A stretch of 9,999 nt of DNA from Synergistaceae bacterium UBA1037. Its GTDB lineage: Bacteria > Synergistota > Synergistia > Synergistales > Synergistaceae. Below, piece by piece: positions 7,038 through 9,999 of the stretch; position 1 is the stretch's first letter, and each line of letters begins with the position of its first letter. Location: NCBI GenBank assembly GCA_002316795.1, contig DCEE01000001.1, positions 13,142 to 23,140 of the forward strand, written 5' to 3'. A program made the position numbers and the translations under genes. The notes beneath the pieces are model-generated. The model worked only from the letters and a program-made list of their open reading frames with translations. It ran no database searches and was not told the origin of the DNA.

Positions 7038-7098
7038 AAATAATATAGAATTCGGAAAGTTATATCAGATAAAAAAATTTCGTGAAGGAGCGTTTTTT

Positions 7099-8295
7099 AT
7101 GGAAAAAAGAGAACTTGTCATAATAGGAGCGGGACCTGCTGGTCTCACCTCCGCGATTTACGGACGCCGCGCCGGCCTTGATGTGCTGCTTCTCGAGAAA
7201 GGCATCCCCGGCGGTCAGATCAACATAACAGACGAAATAGAAAACTGGCCGGGTGTTATACATTCTTCAGGTTCAGAACTTGGTGTTTCTTTCAAGAAGC
7301 ATGCCGAACACTTCAAAACGGAATTCAGGGACTGCACAGTATCCGGGATCGAGATAAGGAACGGAAGCAAGATCGTTATCACTGATAAAGGCGAAGTTGA
7401 AGCCGAAGCTATAATCCTTGCCACAGGGGCAAGCTTCCGCAAGCTAGGCTGCAAAGGCGAAGCTGAATTTACCGGCGGGGGAGTCAGCTATTGTGCTGTC
7501 TGTGATGCGGCATTCTTTGAAGATGAAACTATTGCCGTGGTAGGCGGCGGGAATGTTGCCGTAGAAGAGGCCGGATACCTTACCCGTTTTGCATCAAAAG
7601 TTTATATAATCCACAGGCGCGATGAATTCAGGGCGGACAGGCTTGCAATAGAACAGGCACTCTCCAACCCAAAGATAGAGCCGATATGGAACTCTGTTGT
7701 TGAATCAATAGAGGGAGAAGGGCTTGTTGAAAAATTGGTGCTGAAGAACGTAAAGACTGGAGAAATTTCGGACCTGCCCGTTGCCGGAGTCTTTGTCTTT
7801 GTCGGCACTGAGCCCAACATATCTTATCTCGGTGAGCACGGATCACTTGTCAAGCAGACCCGCGGGGGCTGGATCGATACGAACGACAAGATGGAGACAT
7901 CGGTGGAAGGCATATTCGCCGCAGGAGACATCCGCGAAAAGTATCTGCGCCAGGTAGTTACTGCTGCAGGGGACGGCGCTGTTGCATCGATGGCAGCCTA
8001 CTCCTACATTACTGAGCAGCTGCATCTCCGCTCTGTCCTGATAGACCCGGACCATGTCTGTGCGCTGATGACTTCGAGCATTGACCAGAGCCAGATAAAC
8101 CTTCAGGTCGAGACAGAGAAATATGCAAAAGAGAGCGGAGTAAAGATCGTCCTAATAGATGGCTACAGAAATGCCAGAATGGTAGAAAAACTTGGCATAA
8201 AAGAACTTCCCGCACTCCTGGAGCTTAAAAAAGGAGAGATAGTCCGCAGCCTAAAACCGCAGGATCTGAATGCGGTCAAAGAGTTTGTTAAGTAA
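7099..8295 (+). CDS. trxB: Thioredoxin reductase fused to a thioredoxin-fold domain lacking CXXC
   Basis: FAD/NADPH disulfide reductase, 398 residues against about 310 for ordinary TrxB. The ATG has AAGGAG 8 bases upstream. Residues 1-310 form a complete reductase: FAD-binding G10AGPAG15, redox C132AVC135D, NADPH-binding G149GGN152, H172RRDEFR178 typical of NADPH preference, and the C-terminal FAD motif AAGD277 followed by RQVVTAAGDGAVA. Residues about 311-398 resemble a thioredoxin: a VLID strand, the helix ETEKYAKESG, a VKIVLID strand, the EKLGIKELP segment with the cis-proline at P371, ALLELKKGEIV and a final helix. Where thioredoxin has WCGPC, this domain has V320CALMTSS327 with a single cysteine, C321, so it cannot form the usual redox disulfide. 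TrxB-TrxA fusions are known (Mycobacterium leprae), but those keep CXXC. The role of the appended domain is unknown; docking or regulation is possible. No convincing promoter lies in the 61-base AT-rich gap after prmC. Confidence 0.9.
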   Translation: MEKRELVIIGAGPAGLTSAIYGRRAGLDVLLLEKGIPGGQINITDEIENWPGVIHSSGSELGVSFKKHAEHFKTEFRDCTVSGIEIRNGSKIVITDKGEVEAEAIILATGASFRKLGCKGEAEFTGGGVSYCAVCDAAFFEDETIAVVGGGNVAVEEAGYLTRFASKVYIIHRRDEFRADRLAIEQALSNPKIEPIWNSVVESIEGEGLVEKLVLKNVKTGEISDLPVAGVFVFVGTEPNISYLGEHGSLVKQTRGGWIDTNDKMETSVEGIFAAGDIREKYLRQVVTAAGDGAVASMAAYSYITEQLHLRSVLIDPDHVCALMTSSIDQSQINLQVETEKYAKESGVKIVLIDGYRNARMVEKLGIKELPALLELKKGEIVRSLKPQDLNAVKEFVK

Positions 8296-8302
8296 GAAAG
8301 GC

Positions 8303-8335
8303 TGAGGAGTTGTAAAGACTGGCAATTGGCGAGCG
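8303..8335 (-). repeat. Inverted copy of the 11-bp repeat family (left boundary of composite element)
   Basis: Read on the minus strand, this segment is CGCTCGC, CAATTGC, then CAGTCTTTACA followed by ACTCC. It carries 18 bases identical to array B (8308-8325 against 5013-5030 on the other strand) and belongs to the GCTTGC subtype. It begins 8 bases after the trxB stop and faces array C at 8610-8653 on the other side of the palindromic core. The gap 8296-8785 is therefore bracketed by oppositely oriented repeat arrays. Confidence 0.65.
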
Positions 8336-8376
8336 GCCGTAGGGGCCAAAGGGCGGGGATTTGCGGCCAAGGGCCG

Positions 8377-8411
8377 CGGGGAATTCGCGTCCTTCGGCCG
8401 CTGGAGAATTT
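8377..8411 (-). repeat. Module M, inverted copy
   Basis: On the minus strand this reads AAATTCTCC, then AGCGGC, a variable middle, CGCG and AATTCCCCG. It is an opposite-orientation relative of the modules at 8550-8586 and 8686-8718 and overlaps the left arm of the 23-base inverted repeat. Similarity is clear at both ends and weak in the middle. Confidence 0.5.
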
Positions 8412-8549
8412 GTTCGCTTCGCATCCAGGAGGGGCGGCTGAGCAGGGACACAGGCCCCCGATTTAAGCACTCGGGGAAGACGATATAAAAAACTTTTATT
8501 CACAGCCGGATGGGTCTTCCTGCAAAATTCTCCGCGATGCGAAGCAAGC

Positions 8550-8586
8550 AAATTCTCCGCGGCATGTCCCACTCCGCAATTCCCCG
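8550..8586 (+). repeat. Module M, first direct copy
   Basis: The module has the form AAATTCTCCGCGG, a variable middle of 12 bases, then CCGCAATTCCCCG. The inner GCGG and CCGC can pair. The first 12 bases also occur 25 bases upstream at 8525-8536 (AAATTCTCCGCG), and CCGCAATTCCCC recurs exactly at 8707-8718. Confidence 0.6.
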
Positions 8587-8609
8587 AGGTGGCTTTTCAA
8601 AAGCTCTTA

Positions 8610-8664
8610 CGATCGTTTGACGACTGTTTGACAACCGTTCGACTATCGTTTGACCGCCCCTGCG
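8610..8664 (+). repeat. 11-bp tandem repeat array C (GTTTGA type)
   Basis: Four units in exact 11-base register: CGATCGTTTGA (8610-8620), CGACTGTTTGA (8621-8631), CAACCGTTCGA (8632-8642) and CTATCGTTTGA (8643-8653), then the divergent CCGCCCCTGCG. The first unit is identical to one in array A, and the last unit plus CCGCC matches array A over 14 bases. The period is close to one helical turn of DNA. It lies between two direct copies of module M. Confidence 0.78.
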
Positions 8665-8685
8665 TCCTCACCATTGTTAAGCTGT

Positions 8686-8718
8686 AAATTCTCTGCGGTT
8701 TAAAAGCCGCAATTCCCC
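8686..8718 (+). repeat. Module M, second direct copy
   Basis: AAATTCTCTGCGG, a middle of 8 bases, then CCGCAATTCCCC. The first part differs from the copy at 8550 by one base over 13, and the last 12 bases are identical to 8574-8585. The centre forms the hairpin TGCGG-N8-CCGCA (8694-8711). No T tract follows, so terminator function is unlikely. The module ends four bases before the -35-like element of the next gene. Confidence 0.6.
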
Positions 8719-8721
8719 CAA

Positions 8722-8750
8722 TTGTTTCATCTCTGCCAAACAGCTAGAAT
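8722..8750 (+). promoter_or_regulatory. Candidate promoter of the M48-like gene
   Basis: TTGTTT at 8722-8727 and TAGAAT at 8745-8750 (5 of 6 to TATAAT) are separated by 17 bases. Transcription would begin near 8757, about 30 bases before the ATG at 8786. The composite repeat isolates this gene from trxB, so an own promoter is expected. Confidence 0.5.
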
Positions 8751-8785
8751 AATCGAATATCTAAACAACTCATGGGGGAAGCTTA

Positions 8786-9999
8786 ATGAAAAAGTTCCTG
8801 GTATTGCTTTTTTATATATTAATATCCTCTGCTGTAATTATTTCTCAGAGCTCAGCCTCTGATGATAACTCCGTAAACTCAGATGATATCCGTGAGAAGG
8901 AGCAGAAGATCACTGAAAACATATCAGAACAGGTGGAAAAGCAGATACCGAGGGTAACAGATCCCCAAATGGAGAAAAAACTCTCTGAAGTGGCAGCAAA
9001 AATAAAGCCTTATATGGGAAGAGACCTGAATTACGAGGTTCGCATAATCAAAAGGAACGATCCTCATGCTTTTTCCCTTCCGGGCGGACTGACATATATA
9101 ACTACAGGAATGCTTGATTTCCTGAAAAGCGACCATGAGATCTCGGCTGTACTTGCACGTGAGTTTACCCATTCAGACCTCTCGCATTGGCTGATCCAGT
9201 CATCCCGAAATGAAAAAATTGACTTCCAGACGATGGCAGAGGTCGCTGCTGCGACCCAAAGCGGCAAGGTAGCGGGGAACATGGTGAGGTCATATCTGAA
9301 CAGAGCTGTTATAAATTTTTACGACATCGACCTTGAAAAAGAGACGGACCTGAAGGCACTGGACATCATGCAAAAGGCAGGATACAACAACGTAGGTCTC
9401 CTGACCTATCTTGAGCGTATGAGGGTAGAGAGACTTAAGCAGCTTTATGTCAAAGGAATAGACATTCGCTACAAAAGCGGTTTCAAGCCGCTGGAGACGG
9501 TCCTTGATACTATGAAGTTCATCAAGCCAAGGGATGACAACCGGAAACCGACCGATCCTGTGCAGACTGATATGATACGGGCCAATACTGACATGGAGGA
9601 AAGAGTCGGTGCTGTTTTGGATTATTTTCAAGAAAACGATATCGAGATCAGAAGGAAGTATGTCTTGAATATCCTGATACCAAACGTTAAAGAAGTAACG
9701 GGCAAGAGTGTCCTGACCCTTGACGACACTGTGGTCATGAAAGGAGAAGAATGGGGCGGCAGCCCAAGCGATTTTGAAGTTTATAAGGAAAGGCTTAACA
9801 GGGACCTTCAGCTTGAAACACCTCAATATGACATTCAGGTCCAAAGCTTCAACGGTGCAAAAGCTTTGCTGTTATCAGGCAGACCCCTGATCTATGAGAA
9901 GGATATCCCAGACGGATCCCCTGGCCTTTCCCACATAAGGAACATGATAATTAAGGCTCTGACAGATGCAAGAAGAGAAAACTTTCTGACTGATTATTA
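8786..9999 (+). CDS. Secreted M48-family metallopeptidase homologue with REXXH, 3' end outside window
   Basis: Partial gene: 404 codons from the ATG at 8786 with no stop before the right edge. GGGGGA at 8774-8779 is the ribosome site. Residues 1-24 form a signal peptide (KK, then FLVLLFYILISSAVII, likely cut after SSA24), so the product acts outside the cytoplasmic membrane. Residues about 55-245 match the M48 fold: AFSLPGGLTYITTGML precedes the active-site helix EISAVLAREFTH, and LE184KETD188 with KAGYN corresponds to the third-ligand ExxxD region. The canonical zinc motif HEXXH is R125-E126-F127-T128-H129: the first zinc His is Arg (codon CGT, 9158-9160). E126, H129 and E184 remain. The protein may be a noncatalytic member, or may bind metal differently. 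M48 relatives such as BepA assist outer-membrane protein quality control. Residues after 250 were not recognised as a known domain and show no clear TPR repeats. Confidence 0.82.
   Translation, partial: MKKFLVLLFYILISSAVIISQSSASDDNSVNSDDIREKEQKITENISEQVEKQIPRVTDPQMEKKLSEVAAKIKPYMGRDLNYEVRIIKRNDPHAFSLPGGLTYITTGMLDFLKSDHEISAVLAREFTHSDLSHWLIQSSRNEKIDFQTMAEVAAATQSGKVAGNMVRSYLNRAVINFYDIDLEKETDLKALDIMQKAGYNNVGLLTYLERMRVERLKQLYVKGIDIRYKSGFKPLETVLDTMKFIKPRDDNRKPTDPVQTDMIRANTDMEERVGAVLDYFQENDIEIRRKYVLNILIPNVKEVTGKSVLTLDDTVVMKGEEWGGSPSDFEVYKERLNRDLQLETPQYDIQVQSFNGAKALLLSGRPLIYEKDIPDGSPGLSHIRNMIIKALTDARRENFLTDY

Larger units (their letters stand above)
8354..8586. repeat. Composite nested inverted-repeat element
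   Basis: This gene-free stretch is organised as roughly concentric inverted repeats. The outermost pair is 8354-8366 with 8574-8586 (12 of 13). Inside it, 8403-8425 pairs with 8536-8558 (21 of 23; left arm begins GGAGAATTTG and ends CTTCGCATC). GGAAGAC (8475-8481) pairs exactly with GTCTTCC (8514-8520). Local hairpins include GCGGCC-AAG-GGCCGC (8363-8377) and CCCCGA-N9-TCGGGG (8456-8476). The central 110 bases (8426-8535) show no open reading frame that resembles a protein. The whole could fold into a long RNA hairpin or a DNA cruciform. It may be a nonautonomous mobile repeat or a structured RNA; no transposase or clear target duplication is seen. Confidence 0.7.

Noticed and set aside
7034..7066. 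Promoter for trxB (TTGAAA with TATATC)
   Set aside because: The spacing is about 20 bases and the -10 match is poor in an AT-rich gap where such matches are expected by chance.
8456..8476. Terminator for trxB (CCCCGA-N9-TCGGGG)
   Set aside because: The stem is only 6 bp with a 9-base loop and no T tract follows; it is 160 bases beyond the stop, inside the repeat element.
8288..8572. Minus-strand open frame of 94 codons in the trxB-M48 gap
   Set aside because: It lies wholly in the repeat-rich GC segment, overlaps the end of trxB, has low-complexity composition and no recognisable domain; the frame is best explained by the repeats.
9290..9844. Minus-strand open frame of 184 codons opposite the M48-like gene
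   Set aside because: The plus strand encodes a recognisable M48 protein with signal peptide and ribosome site; the opposite frame shows no domain.

Overview
The window carries seven protein-coding genes, all on the + strand, and the last runs off the right edge. The set is bacterial: DNA polymerase I (polA), ribosomal protein L31 (rpmE), flavin-dependent thymidylate synthase (thyX), a DUF1385 membrane protein, release factor 1 (prfA), its glutamine methyltransferase (prmC), a thioredoxin reductase with an extra C-terminal domain (trxB-like), and an M48-family peptidase homologue with a signal peptide. Protein style, use of thyX, frequent TTG starts and the L31/DUF1385/RF1/PrmC neighbourhood suggest an anaerobic bacterium. 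My best guess is a member of Synergistota, but this is an impression without a database search; a clostridial Firmicute is the main alternative.

Layout. 1-100: left edge with a GC-rich palindromic fragment and a candidate polA promoter. 101-2695: polA. 2696-2949: a gap with an array of 11-bp repeats followed by a good promoter for rpmE. 2950-3189: rpmE (TTG start), ended by a strong terminator. 3290-4956: thyX (TTG start) and the DUF1385 gene, overlapping by ATGA. 4957-5107: a gap with a second repeat array and two hairpins. 5108-7037: prfA and prmC (TTG start), tightly coupled. 7099-8295: trxB-like gene. 8296-8785: a 490-bp gap filled by a composite repeat built from inverted and direct modules, then a promoter. 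8786 to the right edge: M48-like gene.

How the genes relate. rpmE, prfA and prmC all serve translation; PrmC methylates the GGQ glutamine of RF1, so the prfA-prmC pair is an enzyme next to its substrate. thyX makes dTMP and polA uses dNTPs, but no direct link beyond proximity is claimed. The DUF1385 protein has no established function, yet it recurs beside rpmE/prfA/prmC in other bacteria as far as I recall.

The most unusual content is of two kinds. First, two proteins have lost catalytic residues. The thioredoxin-fold domain fused to the reductase has no CXXC, and the M48 homologue has REXXH in place of HEXXH. Second, three of the intergenic gaps contain the same family of degenerate 11-bp tandem repeats (consensus about CRAYYGYTTGM). 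In the largest gap these combine with a module of about 35 bp, present three times in both orientations, to form a composite palindromic element. No CRISPR array, tRNA, rRNA, insertion sequence or phage gene was seen.
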